DNA of 61,677 bases from NCBI GenBank assembly GCA_024685135.1, contig JAIKWA010000020.1:1-61677 (forward strand), in the 5' to 3' direction. The position numbers and the translations under genes were made by a program. The notes under the pieces were generated by a model that ran no database searches, was not told the DNA's origin, and saw only the letters and a list, made by a program, of their open reading frames with translations. The DNA comes from Saccharofermentans sp. GTDB taxonomy: Bacteria > Bacillota > Clostridia > Saccharofermentanales > Saccharofermentanaceae. Position 1 is the stretch's first letter. Every line of letters starts with the position of its first letter. Shown here piece after piece: positions 42,205 through 50,827 of the stretch.

Positions 42205-44154
42205 ATGGCAAAGTATGACAAGAAAAGCGTCGAAGATTTAGACGTTGCCGGCAAGCGAGTTATAGTCCGCGTTGACTTTAACGTACCGCTCGACAAAGAA
42301 ACAGGCACAAAGATTACAGACGATAAGCGTATCAAGGGCGCTCTGCCTACGATCCAGTATCTCGTTGACCATAATGCGAAGGTTATCCTCGTATCTCACT
42401 TAGGTCGTCCGAAGAACGGACCTGAGGCTAAGTTCTCAATGAAGCCCGCAGCTGACCGTCTTGCTGAGCTTATCGGCAAGCCCGTTATCCTCGCATCCGA
42501 TGTTATCGGCGAAGATGCAAAGGCTAAGGCTGCAGCTCTTCAGGATGGCGAGATCCTCATGCTCGAGAATGTTCGTTTCCACAAGGAAGAGACAAAGAAC
42601 GATCCTAAGTTCGCAGCAGAGCTCGCTTCTATGGCTGACCTCTATGTTAACGATGCATTCGGTACAGCTCACCGTGCGCATGCTTCAACAGCAGGCCTCG
42701 CTAACTTCCTTCCTTCCGCATGCGGTTACCTCATCCAGAAGGAGATCCAGTTCATCGGTGGTGCACTTGATGAACCCGCAAGACCTTTTGTTGCTATCTT
42801 AGGCGGTGCTAAGGTTTCCGATAAGATCGGCGTTATCACAAACCTTTTAGATAAGGCTGACACCATCATCATCGGTGGTGGTATGGCTTATACCTTCATC
42901 GGTGCCAAGGGCGGCACAGTCGGTAACTCACTCTTCGAGGCTGACAAGGTCGATCTCGCTAAGGAGCTCATGGCTAAGGCAGAAGAGAAGGGCGTTAAGC
43001 TCCTCCTCCCTGAGGACACTGTAGTTGCTACAGAGTTCGCAGCTGACGCTGAGTCCAAGGTTGTTAATTCTATGGAGATCCCTGACGGTTGGGAAGGTCT
43101 CGACATCGGTCCTAAGACTATCGAGTCTTTCTCTGCAGCTATCAAGGATGCTAAGACAGTTATCTGGAACGGCCCTGCAGGCGTATTCGAGTTCGAGAAG
43201 TTCGCTGTAGGTACAAAGGCTATCGCTCAGGCTATCGCTGAGGCAGATTGCATCTCCATCATCGGTGGTGGTGACTCTGCAGCTGCTATCCAGAAGCTCG
43301 GCTATGCAGATAAGGTTACACACATCTCTACAGGCGGCGGCGCTTCTCTCGAGTACATCGAGGGTAAGGTTCTCCCCGGTATCGACTGCCTCAACGACAG
43401 AACTATCGGCAGAACATTTGCAGCCGGTAACTGGAAGATGAACTGCGGTATCCCTGCAGATGCAGTTAAGCTCATCAGCGAGCTTAAGCCTCTCGTTAAG
43501 GATGCTACTTCAAGGATCGCTCTTGGCGTTCCTGCTACAGCACTCGCTGCTGCAGTTGAAGCTGCTGCTTATTCAAACATCAAGATCGCTGCTCAGAACT
43601 GCCACTTCGAAGAGAAGGGTGCATTCACAGGCGAGATCTCACCTCTCTGGCTTGCTAAGATGGGCGTTAACTACTGCATCATCGGCCACTCCGAGAGAAG
43701 AGAGTACAACGCTGAGACAGACGAGACAGTTAACAAGAAGGCACACGCTCTTCTTAAGTACGGTGTAAGACCTATCATCTGCTGCGGTGAGTCACTTGCT
43801 CAGCGTGAAGCAGGCGAGACATTCGATTGGATCAAGGGTCAGATCGTTGGAGCATTCAAGGATATCCCTGCTTCAAAGCTCTGCCAGATCACTATCGCTT
43901 ACGAGCCTATCTGGGCTATCGGCACAGGTAAGACAGCTACTGATGAGCAGGCTGAGGAAGTTTGCGCATTCATCAGAGGCGTTATCGCTGAGCTCTACTG
44001 CGATAAGTGCGCTGAGGCTATGACGATCCAGTACGGCGGTTCTTGCAACGCTAAGAACGCAGCTGGTCTCTTCGCTCAGAAGGACATCAACGGCGGTCTC
44101 GTTGGTGGTGCTTCCCTCAAGGCTGAAGACTTCTCAGTAATCTGCAACGCATAA
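42205..44154 (+). CDS. pgk-tpiA: Fused phosphoglycerate kinase-triosephosphate isomerase
   Basis: A 649-residue bifunctional glycolytic enzyme. Residues 1 to about 400 are phosphoglycerate kinase ([46 protein letters not shown]; end [11 protein letters not shown]). From about 402 the frame goes on as triosephosphate isomerase ([20 protein letters not shown] with the catalytic His, [14 protein letters not shown] with the catalytic Glu, [10 protein letters not shown]). There is no stop or frameshift between the halves, so the fusion is in-frame. Fusions of this kind are known in Thermotoga. Codons are strongly biased to a small set, consistent with high expression. AGGAG lies upstream of the ATG; a strong terminator follows. 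Confidence 0.95.
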   Translation: MAKYDKKSVEDLDVAGKRVIVRVDFNVPLDKETGTKITDDKRIKGALPTIQYLVDHNAKVILVSHLGRPKNGPEAKFSMKPAADRLAELIGKPVILASDVIGEDAKAKAAALQDGEILMLENVRFHKEETKNDPKFAAELASMADLYVNDAFGTAHRAHASTAGLANFLPSACGYLIQKEIQFIGGALDEPARPFVAILGGAKVSDKIGVITNLLDKADTIIIGGGMAYTFIGAKGGTVGNSLFEADKVDLAKELMAKAEEKGVKLLLPEDTVVATEFAADAESKVVNSMEIPDGWEGLDIGPKTIESFSAAIKDAKTVIWNGPAGVFEFEKFAVGTKAIAQAIAEADCISIIGGGDSAAAIQKLGYADKVTHISTGGGASLEYIEGKVLPGIDCLNDRTIGRTFAAGNWKMNCGIPADAVKLISELKPLVKDATSRIALGVPATALAAAVEAAAYSNIKIAAQNCHFEEKGAFTGEISPLWLAKMGVNYCIIGHSERREYNAETDETVNKKAHALLKYGVRPIICCGESLAQREAGETFDWIKGQIVGAFKDIPASKLCQITIAYEPIWAIGTGKTATDEQAEEVCAFIRGVIAELYCDKCAEAMTIQYGGSCNAKNAAGLFAQKDINGGLVGGASLKAEDFSVICNA

Positions 44155-44174
44155 TTAAACCAACATGCAAACCA

Positions 44175-44205
44175 AGAGCCCACACTCGGTGTGGGCTCTT
44201 TTTTT
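44175..44205 (+). terminator. Strong terminator after PGK-TIM
   Basis: An 11-base-pair perfect stem (AGAGCCCACAC with GTGTGGGCTCT), a three-base loop and seven T. Confidence 0.95.
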
Positions 44206-44213
44206 GCCTGCAA

Positions 44214-44430
44214 GATTTAGTGAAAACTTTAGAGTTAAAGGCAAAACTCTAAGCTTTACTCTAAATTTCTTAAGCTGTGCTCCTGATCTGCTGCAAAGTT
44301 TAGTAAAAACTTTAGAGTTAAAGGCAAAACTCTAAACTTTACTCTAAATTTCTTAAGCTCTACTCCTGAAGTTAGACTAAATGTTAGAGTAAATTCAAAA
44401 CTCTAACAGTTACACTAACAAATCCAAGTA
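44214..44430. repeat. Three-copy AT-rich tandem repeat of TTTAGAG/CTCTAAA elements
   Basis: Copies begin with TTTAG at 44216 and 44299 and TTAG at 44372 (periods of 83 and 73 bases). The first two share near-identical blocks, including TTTAGAGTT, AAAGGCA and AACTCTAA, then TTTACTCTAAATTTCTTAAGC; the third is degenerate (TTAGAGT ... ACTCTAA). Each copy contains an inverted repeat able to form a nine-base-pair hairpin. No gene is seen in this gap between convergent operons. Not coding in any frame and not CRISPR-like. Confidence 0.75.
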
Positions 44431-44457
44431 AAGTGGAATAGTTGAACAGGCATAATA

Positions 44458-44477
44458 AAACCCGCCGAAGCGGGTTT
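44458..44477 (-). terminator. Terminator after nfnB
   Basis: AAACCCGC and GCGGGTTT with a four-base loop, just beyond the nfnB stop on the minus strand, followed there by TTATTATG. Confidence 0.85.
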
Positions 44478-44481
44478 GTTG

Positions 44482-45876
44482 TTACTTGCCTGATAAGTAT
44501 TCGTCTATGCCTTTGGCAGCGGATTTGCCTGCACCCATGGCGAGGATGACGGTCGCTGCACCGGTTACGGCATCGCCGCCTGCGAAGACGCCCTCTCTGG
44601 TGGTCATCTCCGATTCGTTTACGATAATACCGCCGCGCTTGTTAACTTCAAGGCCGTCTGTCGTGGACTTGATAAGCGGGTTAGGGGAGGTGCCCAATGC
44701 CATTATTACCGCGTCGCAGTCTATGACGAATTCAGAGCCTTCTATTGCAACAGGGCTTCTTCTGCCTGAAGCGTCAGGTTCGCCGAGCTCCATCTTTATG
44801 CACTTGCATCCCTTGACCCAGCCGTTCTCATCTGTGAGGATCTCAGTGGGGTTGGTAAGAAGGTTGAATACGATGCCTTCTTCTTTTGCGTGGTGAACCT
44901 CTTCAACTCTTGCCGGGAGCTCTTCTTCGCTCCTTCTGTAGACGATGTGAGTGTCGGCACCGAGGCGCTTAGCCGTTCTTGCCGCGTCCATGGCAACGTT
45001 ACCGCCGCCTACTATAACTGCCTTCTTAGCTCTCATTATGGGGGTTCTCGAATCCTCGCTGAAGGCACCCATGAGGTTGGATCTCGTTAAGTATTCGTTT
45101 GCCGAGAACACGCCCAAAGCCTGCTCGCCGGGGATGTTCATGAAGCGGGGAAGACCTGCACCCGAACCTACGAATACTGCGCTGAAGCCTTCGGTGTCGA
45201 GGAGGTCGTCTATCGTAAGAGATCTGCCGATAACGGCATCTGTTACGATCTTAACGCCTAATGCCTTTACGTTCTCTACTTCCTTCTCCACGACCTTCTC
45301 CTTGGGGAGACGGAACTCGGGGATACCGTAAACGAGAACGCCGCCTGCCTTGTGCAGAGCTTCGAAGATCGTTACGTCGTAGCCGAGTCTTGCAAGGTCA
45401 CCTGCGCAGGTAAGACCTGAAGGGCCGCTGCCGATTATTGCAACCTTCTTGCCCTTCTTTGCAAGACCTTCGGGAAGTGATGGCTTGATGCCCATCTCCT
45501 TCGCCTTGTCAGCGGTGAAGCGCTCGAGGCGGCCTATGGATACTGCTTCGCCCTTGATGCCTCTTATGCACTGAGCTTCGCACTGCGTCTCCTGCGGGCA
45601 CACACGGCCGCAGACGGCGGGGAGGGCGGAGCTCTCCGAGATAACGGAATATGCGCCTGCTATGTCTCTTTCCTTGAGCCTTGCGATGAAGGCAGGGATG
45701 TTGATGTTAACGGGGCAACCCTGTATGCACTTTGCATTTTTGCAGCCGAGGCAGCGTGTTGCTTCGGCAAATGCCTCTTCTTCGGTGTAGCCTAGATTTA
45801 CTTCGTCGAAATTAGTTGCACGAACCTTGGGATCTTGCTCAGCTACAGGTACTTTCTTGAACATATCTACTTCCAT
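44482..45876 (-). CDS. nfnB: NfnB, large subunit of ferredoxin-NADP+ transhydrogenase (GltD-like)
   Basis: A 464-residue flavoprotein. N-terminal cysteines in CLGCKNAKCIQGCP and CGRVCPQETQCEAQC hold two [4Fe-4S] clusters, followed by FAD (IIGSGPSGLTCAGDLA) and NADPH (VIVGGGNVAMDAARTA) Rossmann motifs. On its own this could be a glutamate synthase small subunit, but the gene directly upstream encodes NfnA, so it is the large subunit of the bifurcating NADH-dependent ferredoxin:NADP+ oxidoreductase, which balances NADPH, NADH and reduced ferredoxin in anaerobes. AAGGAG lies upstream of the ATG. Confidence 0.92.
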   Translation of the reverse strand: MEVDMFKKVPVAEQDPKVRATNFDEVNLGYTEEEAFAEATRCLGCKNAKCIQGCPVNINIPAFIARLKERDIAGAYSVISESSALPAVCGRVCPQETQCEAQCIRGIKGEAVSIGRLERFTADKAKEMGIKPSLPEGLAKKGKKVAIIGSGPSGLTCAGDLARLGYDVTIFEALHKAGGVLVYGIPEFRLPKEKVVEKEVENVKALGVKIVTDAVIGRSLTIDDLLDTEGFSAVFVGSGAGLPRFMNIPGEQALGVFSANEYLTRSNLMGAFSEDSRTPIMRAKKAVIVGGGNVAMDAARTAKRLGADTHIVYRRSEEELPARVEEVHHAKEEGIVFNLLTNPTEILTDENGWVKGCKCIKMELGEPDASGRRSPVAIEGSEFVIDCDAVIMALGTSPNPLIKSTTDGLEVNKRGGIIVNESEMTTREGVFAGGDAVTGAATVILAMGAGKSAAKGIDEYLSGK

Positions 45877-45890
45877 TGCAAGTCTCCTTA

Positions 45891-46775
45891 TCAGTTACCG
45901 GAGCAGATACCGCAGTTGCCGCTGTGTGTATCGCCCTCTTGAAGTTTGAGCATTAAGCGTCCCTCTTCTGTCTTGTAGAGGCGTGAACGCTGAAGCGCCT
46001 GATCGAAATCGATCTCCCAGCCGTCGAACTCGGGTCCGTCAACGCAGGCAAACTTCACTTTGCCGCCTACGAGGAGTCTGCACGCACCGCACATTCCCGT
46101 GCCGTCCACCATTATGGTGTTCATGGAGGCAACGGACCTGAGTCCTAACTTCTTTGTGAGTTCGCATGCGAATTTCATCATGATGACGGGGCCTATTACT
46201 ACGCAGTGGTCGTAACGGACACCTTCGTCGTAGAGTTTCTGTAAAGCGACGCAGACATTACCGTGTATGCCGTAAGAGCCGTCGTCTGTCGCAAAGTAGA
46301 GATTGCCCGTAGCTTCTCTCATCTCATCTTCCATTATGAGGAGATCCTTGGTCCTTGCACCCTGGATGCAGTCGGCATCGACGCCGTTGTCGTGGAGCCA
46401 CTTGACCTGATTGTATACGGGAGCGGTTCCTACGCCGCCTGCGATAAAGAGGATCTTCATCTTCTTAAGTTCTTCCAAGGGGATATCGCAGAGATCAGAA
46501 GGGTTACCCAGAGGTCCTACGACATCAGCGAAGCAATCGCCGACCTCGAGCCTTGATATACGTTCTGTCTCAGCGCCTACGGTCTGGAAAACGATGGTTA
46601 CCTTGCCTGTCTGCTTATCGAAGTCGCAGATGGTAAGAGGTATCCGTTCACCTTCTATGTCACATCGGACAATCAGGAACTGACCGGGCATCGCTCTTCT
46701 TGCAACAAGCGGAGCGAGCATTTCCATTTGCCAGACCTTGGGGCCTAACATCTTCTTCGCAACGATATCAAACAT
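45891..46775 (-). CDS. nfnA: NfnA, small subunit of ferredoxin-NADP+ transhydrogenase
   Basis: A 294-residue FAD- and NAD-binding protein of the dihydroorotate dehydrogenase electron-transfer (PyrK-like) group. GGVGTAPVYNQVKWL binds NAD(H), and the C-terminal GTGMCGACRLLV with a later CVDGPEF holds a [2Fe-2S] cluster. An additional C-rich end (GNCGICSGN) is seen. With NfnB, encoded 14 bases downstream, it forms the electron-bifurcating complex. GGAGGGA precedes the ATG at 46775. Confidence 0.92.
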   Translation of the reverse strand: MFDIVAKKMLGPKVWQMEMLAPLVARRAMPGQFLIVRCDIEGERIPLTICDFDKQTGKVTIVFQTVGAETERISRLEVGDCFADVVGPLGNPSDLCDIPLEELKKMKILFIAGGVGTAPVYNQVKWLHDNGVDADCIQGARTKDLLIMEDEMREATGNLYFATDDGSYGIHGNVCVALQKLYDEGVRYDHCVVIGPVIMMKFACELTKKLGLRSVASMNTIMVDGTGMCGACRLLVGGKVKFACVDGPEFDGWEIDFDQALQRSRLYKTEEGRLMLKLQEGDTHSGNCGICSGN

Positions 46776-46880
46776 GAATTTCCCTCCGTAGGTGTTTTAT
46801 AGATTATATCCTTTAATTAGGTTTTAAGTGAACCCTTGAATAAAAGGTGGTAAAATCAGATGAGAATTGGAGGTATAGGT

Positions 46881-47588
46881 ATGGATATTTTCTTTTATGT
46901 ACTGGCTATCGTTGTGGTTATCTGGAGCCTTGCAGTACAGGCAAGACTTAAGAGTCTCGTCAATAAATACTCAAAGGAGACCGTCGCATCCGGCAAGACT
47001 GCCAATGAATGTGCAAGGCAGATGCTCTCCATGCATGGCGTTACGGGCGTTACCATAGATTACAGGCCTGGAAGCCTTACAGACTGCTTCTCGCCTAAGG
47101 AAGAGAAGATCTATCTGTCAGATACCACTTACGATAAATCAAGCATAACGGCAGTAGCGGTTGCAGCTCATGAGTGCGGCCATGCATGCCAGAAGGCAGA
47201 TGGTATGGCGGCATACCAGATAAGACAGCTCATAGCGCCTTTTGCAGGCATCGCCTCCAAGATAAGCGTATGGATCGCGATAGGCGGCGTGGTCCTCATG
47301 TATGCAGCAAAATCTTCCATGTATGAAGTCGGATACTACATCTCGACCTTCGGCATCGCTCTTTACGGAATGGTCTTTCTGTTCTATCTTGTAACTCTTC
47401 CCATAGAGCGCAATGCGAGCAGGAGAGGACTTAAGTATATGAAGGAGTGCGGATGGGTTTCCGATTCGCAGTTCAAAGCAGCAAAGAAGGTATTGTGGGC
47501 AGCAGGTGACACATATGCAGTAGCTCTTGCAAGCTCTGCGGTAACGCTCATGAGATTGCTCCTTATGAGAGGCGGCAAGAGACGCTGA
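46881..47588 (+). CDS. YugP-type zinc metallopeptidase
   Basis: A 235-residue membrane protein with an N-terminal span, the zinc motif AAHECGHACQK (HExxH form, HECGH) and a third ligand region PIERNASRR, then two further spans. This is the YugP neutral zinc metallopeptidase family, of unknown substrate. GGAGG lies upstream of the ATG at 46881. The next gene starts on its stop (TGATG), so the two are co-translated. Confidence 0.9.
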   Translation: MDIFFYVLAIVVVIWSLAVQARLKSLVNKYSKETVASGKTANECARQMLSMHGVTGVTIDYRPGSLTDCFSPKEEKIYLSDTTYDKSSITAVAVAAHECGHACQKADGMAAYQIRQLIAPFAGIASKISVWIAIGGVVLMYAAKSSMYEVGYYISTFGIALYGMVFLFYLVTLPIERNASRRGLKYMKECGWVSDSQFKAAKKVLWAAGDTYAVALASSAVTLMRLLLMRGGKRR

Positions 47589-48535
47589 TGACTCCCGAAG
47601 TTATATATCTTGACGCTGCTTGCGGCAATGGCTGCAAGATAGCGGGTTACTACTATCTGTCTGACAAAGAAGACATCAAGGGCGTTGTCCAGATCTGTCA
47701 CGGCATGGCTGAATATATCGGCCGCTACGATGAGATGATAGCCGAGCTTAACAAGGCAGGTTACCATGTTGTCGGTATAGACATGATGGGGCACGGCAAG
47801 TCTTACGAAGCTAACAAAGAACTCGGTATGCCCAAGGGGCACTTCGGCGATTCGGCAGCAAGCGCAAGGCAGATACTGACAGATACCATGGCTATGCATA
47901 AGAAAGCCAAGGAGCGTTTCGGCGATACAAGATATATCCTATACGGACATTCGATGGGATCTTTTGTTGCAAGGGCCATCTACTCCGCACCCGAGTATTC
48001 GGCGGATTTCGAGAGGTTCGTCTTTGCTTCCACGATGGGCGCGAATTATGCAGCGGGGATAGGGATCGCCCTTACTTCCTTTGTATCGACGATAGGCTTT
48101 GGCAGGTTCAGCGGAGAATGGATAGACCTTCTTGCCTTCGGTACATATAACAGCAAGATACATCACCCTAAGACCATCTTCGATTGGATATCCACTGATG
48201 AGGAAGAGGTGGCAAGATATGCAGCAGATCCGATGCTGGGCTTCACCTTCACGAACAGGGGCTTTAATGCTTTGTTCAGGTTAGTAAAGTTCATACAGAG
48301 CGACGAGGCATATGCTGTCCTGTCTAAAAAGCCATGCCTTTTAACTTACGGGACCTGCGATCCTGTAGGCAGTTACGGCAAGGGCGTAAACAAGGTCTAT
48401 AGCATAATGAAGGCAAAGAGGGCCGATGTGCGGATAATAAATTACGGGCCCTACCGGCATGAGATCCAGCGCGAGCCCGTAAGATATAAGTACTTTTCCG
48501 ATCTGATCAGTTTCTTTGACGAAGGATCAACCTAA
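47588..48535 (+). CDS. Alpha/beta hydrolase, monoacylglycerol lipase-like
   Basis: A 315-residue alpha/beta hydrolase of the serine aminopeptidase S33/monoglyceride lipase group. The nucleophile elbow is YGHSMGSFVAR, the oxyanion motif QICHGMAEYIGRYDE, the acidic residue in TCDPVGSYGKG and the catalytic His in GPYRHEI. Likely cleaves lipid or ester substrates. Its 3' end overlaps the convergent GH31 gene by nine bases. Confidence 0.88.
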   Translation: MTPEVIYLDAACGNGCKIAGYYYLSDKEDIKGVVQICHGMAEYIGRYDEMIAELNKAGYHVVGIDMMGHGKSYEANKELGMPKGHFGDSAASARQILTDTMAMHKKAKERFGDTRYILYGHSMGSFVARAIYSAPEYSADFERFVFASTMGANYAAGIGIALTSFVSTIGFGRFSGEWIDLLAFGTYNSKIHHPKTIFDWISTDEEEVARYAADPMLGFTFTNRGFNALFRLVKFIQSDEAYAVLSKKPCLLTYGTCDPVGSYGKGVNKVYSIMKAKRADVRIINYGPYRHEIQREPVRYKYFSDLISFFDEGST

Positions 48536-50740
48536 AGTAACGATAAGTTCCGGTGATGTAAATTCGATCATGGTGCCGTATGCCATCTGTTCAGGGATGG
48601 ATTCGGAGGATGACACGACATTATTGATGCCTGCAAACACGATGCGCTTGTTCTTGCCGAAGCGCTGTGTCTTAACGGTGATCTTCTTGCCTTCCTTTGC
48701 GACTGTTATGAGACCTGAATGGTTCATGCCGGCCTCGAAAACCTCGCATGCGGCAACCTGTCCGTCCTCTAATGCAAAGCAGGTGAAGGTCAGGTTATCG
48801 AGCATCGAAACATCGCCGGATCCCGTATCGGGAGTGCGTGTCGCGATAACGGAATTAGGGCGTACATAGATCGGCACGCTGCCTGTCTCCACATTGCGGC
48901 TTGTATATCTGGGGCCTCTTATGGTCTCGTATGTCATGAGGTCTGTCCATGTGCCTGCAGGGATATAAGCTCTTACGCTCTTAGCGGGCTTCAAGACGGG
49001 AGCGATGAGGAGCGAGTCACCTAACATATACTGATTCTCAACACCCCTTGCAAAGATATCCGTCGGGAATTCCATAGACATAAGTCTCATTGAAGGAAGA
49101 CCGTAGTTGCATCCCTCTGCTATTGCAGAGTAGATATAAGGCATAAGGCTCTCGCGGATGTTATTGAGGCTCTTTAAGATCGAGAAGATCTCAGGATCCA
49201 TGCCATCCGGAGTGATCTTGGCATGGCTCTCGTTAAGCCTGAAGTGAGGCGCGAAGAAAGCGAGCTGGAGATACTTGATATAAACATCCTTGGAACAGGT
49301 TGAAGATGACGGAACATCCACATTTACGGAAGGAAAGCCCGACAGACCCAGGGAGATCGCTGACTTAAGGGTGTCTGTAAGAGTTGCATATGTAGGGTAG
49401 CCTACTGCCTTGAGGTTTGCAAAAGGAACATTGCCGTTGCCGGTACCGTAGCCGTTTGCCATGACAAGTACTGAGCCTCTGCTATGCATCCTTATCTCGC
49501 ACTCAGGGATCGTGGAGTTAAGGATCTCAGGGAAATTCTCCGCACCTTCTATCTCCGTGAACAGATCCGGGATATCCGATTCGAGGAAGTCTACGCCTGA
49601 ATGCAGGAGCGAATCGCACTGGTTTGTAAACCAGTTCCTTGCGACGAGGTCGCCTAAGTTTATGATGCCGCAGTTACCTGCATCGACATCGAGTATAACG
49701 GCATTACCTTCCTTATCGCCAAGAAGATAACCGTAGTCCAGGACTTCCTGGAAGTCGGGCGAGTTATCCGACAGTACGGGTGAGATGCTCAGACCGAATC
49801 TTATTCCGGCATCGTGGATAATGCGCATGAGACCTTCGGGATTGGGGAATCTCGTAAGATCCCACTGGAAGCCCGTGATGTCGTATGCGGGGTGCCAGGA
49901 ATTGCCGAGCCAGATCTCCTTGATCCTTATGCCCTGAGCAGTAAAGCTCGTGATGAGGTTTGTGATATCGTCTGATGTGATGGTGAAATCAGCGCCGAAT
50001 CTCAAAGGGATACCGCCATTGGCACAATCGGGTGCGAGCATATTGCCCGTAAGAGATGCATATGTCTGAAGGATCTCGGGCATTGAATCGCCTGCGATGA
50101 CCGCGAATTCGAGCTCGCTGGTATCTACGCTGAAGTCAGTGAACATGGCAGTCGAACCGATGTCGATCTTGGCGGGCTTTGCCGAGTTGATGAATATACC
50201 GAAGCCTTCCGTTGAAACATAGAAGGGGATGGGGTCGTTTGATCTGTAACCGCTCCTTGCGATGCTCGCGCCTGCACTGCCGAGACCGTAGATGATCTCG
50301 TCCGGCATAAGGTCGAACCTTGCGCCGATCCTGTCTCTTAAGAGGTAGAAGGTTCTCTTCTTACCCGTAAGGATGGGGCTGCCGCAATAGGAGAACCGGA
50401 TGCCGAACTGTCCCTGCTGGGGGATAGATGCACTCAAGGTGCCGCTCTTGAAGATAACTTCGTCGTTTACCTGTTCCAGGGTTGCATTGGATGTCAGGGG
50501 AAGATCTACTATCGTCGTCTTCTTTGCTCTGGGGGTGTTCTTATGGACCTGAACACTCACCTTGATGACCTTGTTTGCAGGTGAGGAGAGCTTTATCGTC
50601 ATGCGTCCGGGATCGTTTGCCACTACCTTGCATTCGTTGGCGAGCTTGTATGTCTCTTTGCCGCAGAATGCCTTGATCGTTGCTGTGTTGTCAGCGAATA
50701 CGACAGACTCGATGCTGTCAGGGAATCTCGCGAAATCCAT
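48527..50740 (-). CDS. Glycoside hydrolase family 31 protein, divergent
   Basis: A 737-residue GH31-like protein with an N-terminal beta-sandwich and a TIM barrel (ITGFQWDLTRFPNPEGLM, VDFLESDIPDLFTE, LGLSGFPSVNVDVPSSST). Alpha-glucosidases and alpha-xylosidases belong here. The nucleophile Asp probably is that of ESDIPD, but the acid/base region, WGGD in the E. coli xylosidase YicI, reads AVGYPTYATL here, so the usual Asp is missing. Activity may be altered or the alignment shifted. No signal peptide. GGAGG lies upstream of the ATG. Confidence 0.8.
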   Translation of the reverse strand: MDFARFPDSIESVVFADNTATIKAFCGKETYKLANECKVVANDPGRMTIKLSSPANKVIKVSVQVHKNTPRAKKTTIVDLPLTSNATLEQVNDEVIFKSGTLSASIPQQGQFGIRFSYCGSPILTGKKRTFYLLRDRIGARFDLMPDEIIYGLGSAGASIARSGYRSNDPIPFYVSTEGFGIFINSAKPAKIDIGSTAMFTDFSVDTSELEFAVIAGDSMPEILQTYASLTGNMLAPDCANGGIPLRFGADFTITSDDITNLITSFTAQGIRIKEIWLGNSWHPAYDITGFQWDLTRFPNPEGLMRIIHDAGIRFGLSISPVLSDNSPDFQEVLDYGYLLGDKEGNAVILDVDAGNCGIINLGDLVARNWFTNQCDSLLHSGVDFLESDIPDLFTEIEGAENFPEILNSTIPECEIRMHSRGSVLVMANGYGTGNGNVPFANLKAVGYPTYATLTDTLKSAISLGLSGFPSVNVDVPSSSTCSKDVYIKYLQLAFFAPHFRLNESHAKITPDGMDPEIFSILKSLNNIRESLMPYIYSAIAEGCNYGLPSMRLMSMEFPTDIFARGVENQYMLGDSLLIAPVLKPAKSVRAYIPAGTWTDLMTYETIRGPRYTSRNVETGSVPIYVRPNSVIATRTPDTGSGDVSMLDNLTFTCFALEDGQVAACEVFEAGMNHSGLITVAKEGKKITVKTQRFGKNKRIVFAGINNVVSSSESIPEQMAYGTMIEFTSPELIVTLG

Positions 50741-50812
50741 TTGGGGTCCTCCATACTATCATCTCAATACATACTATAATAAAACAGATTATAAACTTTT
50801 TAGCATGCATTT

Positions 50813-50821
50813 TGTTATAAT
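50813..50821 (+). promoter_or_regulatory. Extended -10 promoter of the CCA-adding enzyme gene
   Basis: TGTTATAAT matches the extended -10 (TGnTATAAT). It ends six bases before the ATG, which would put the transcript start at about the first codon. Confidence 0.5.
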
Positions 50822-50827
50822 CTGACC

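Noticed and set aside
44214..44430. CRISPR array
   Set aside because: Only three copies, periods of 73 and 83 bases, imperfect, with no unique spacers and no cas genes nearby.
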